From: Burkholderiales bacterium
Lineage (GTDB): Bacteria > Pseudomonadota > Gammaproteobacteria > Burkholderiales > Burkholderiaceae
DNA: 18,315 nt
Direction: 5' to 3'
Assembly: GCA_947371645.1 (NCBI GenBank)
Contig: CANBQJ010000056.1
Span: forward strand, 1 to 18,315
Below, one piece after another: positions 17,263-18,315 of this stretch. The notes below the pieces were generated by a model that was not told where the DNA came from, did not search any database, and saw nothing but the letters and a program-made list of their open reading frames with translations. Position 1 is the stretch's first letter, and every line of letters starts with the position of its first letter. Position numbers and translations under genes: made by a program.

Positions 17263-18315
<1,053 letters not shown>

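Overview
The window is high-GC DNA with tightly packed genes. Its gene content points to a betaproteobacterium of the order Burkholderiales. I base this on gene order (trxB, Crp-type regulator, ftsK, lolA, rarA), on the style of the proteins, and on a Burkholderia-like divergent type VI secretion (T6SS) layout. I cannot name a genus.

Region 1 (1-5865) is one end of a T6SS cluster around a divergent promoter region of about 240 bp. To the left, on the minus strand, lie a TPR lipoprotein gene, tssB and tssC; tssC runs off the window edge. To the right, on the plus strand, lie tssJ, tssK and tssL. Together they supply the contractile sheath (TssBC), the baseplate-to-membrane adaptor (TssK) and two of the three membrane-complex parts (TssJ, TssL). 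No tssM follows tssL, so the rest of the system must lie to the left of the window or elsewhere. The cluster stops at a 16-bp tandem repeat facing rarA.

Region 2 (5912-10933) holds rarA (replication-fork AAA+ ATPase), a 35-codon membrane-peptide gene with a near-perfect ribosome binding site, an SRPBCC/AHSA1-like protein, cyanase (cynS), and a DEAD-box RNA helicase. The helicase has a long disordered repeat tail, a probable leader of about 330 nt and a clear intrinsic terminator. A perfect 18-bp palindrome lies upstream of rarA.

Region 3 (10980-17262, minus strand) is housekeeping backbone: a Crp/Fnr-family regulator, an exported lipoprotein of the heparinase II/III type, ftsK and lolA. The heparinase-like gene carries a 25-bp tandem duplication near its 3' end. 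The duplication shifts the reading frame, so that the gene now ends in an ATGA overlap with the ftsK start. A perfect inverted repeat at the lolA start puts the start codon in a stem and the purine-rich ribosome-binding stretch in its loop.

Region 4 (17263-18315) is the divergent control region between the Crp-type gene and trxB (thioredoxin reductase), which is cut by the right edge.

The trxB / regulator / ftsK / lolA / rarA order recalls the enterobacterial trxB-lrp-ftsK-lolA-rarA block. Here a Crp-type regulator stands in place of lrp, and the lyase, helicase, cynS, SRPBCC and small-peptide genes are inserted. I see no complete new defence or mobile system. The best candidates for something undescribed are the small peptide gene, the frame-shifting duplication, the lolA start hairpin and the TPR lipoprotein of the T6SS.
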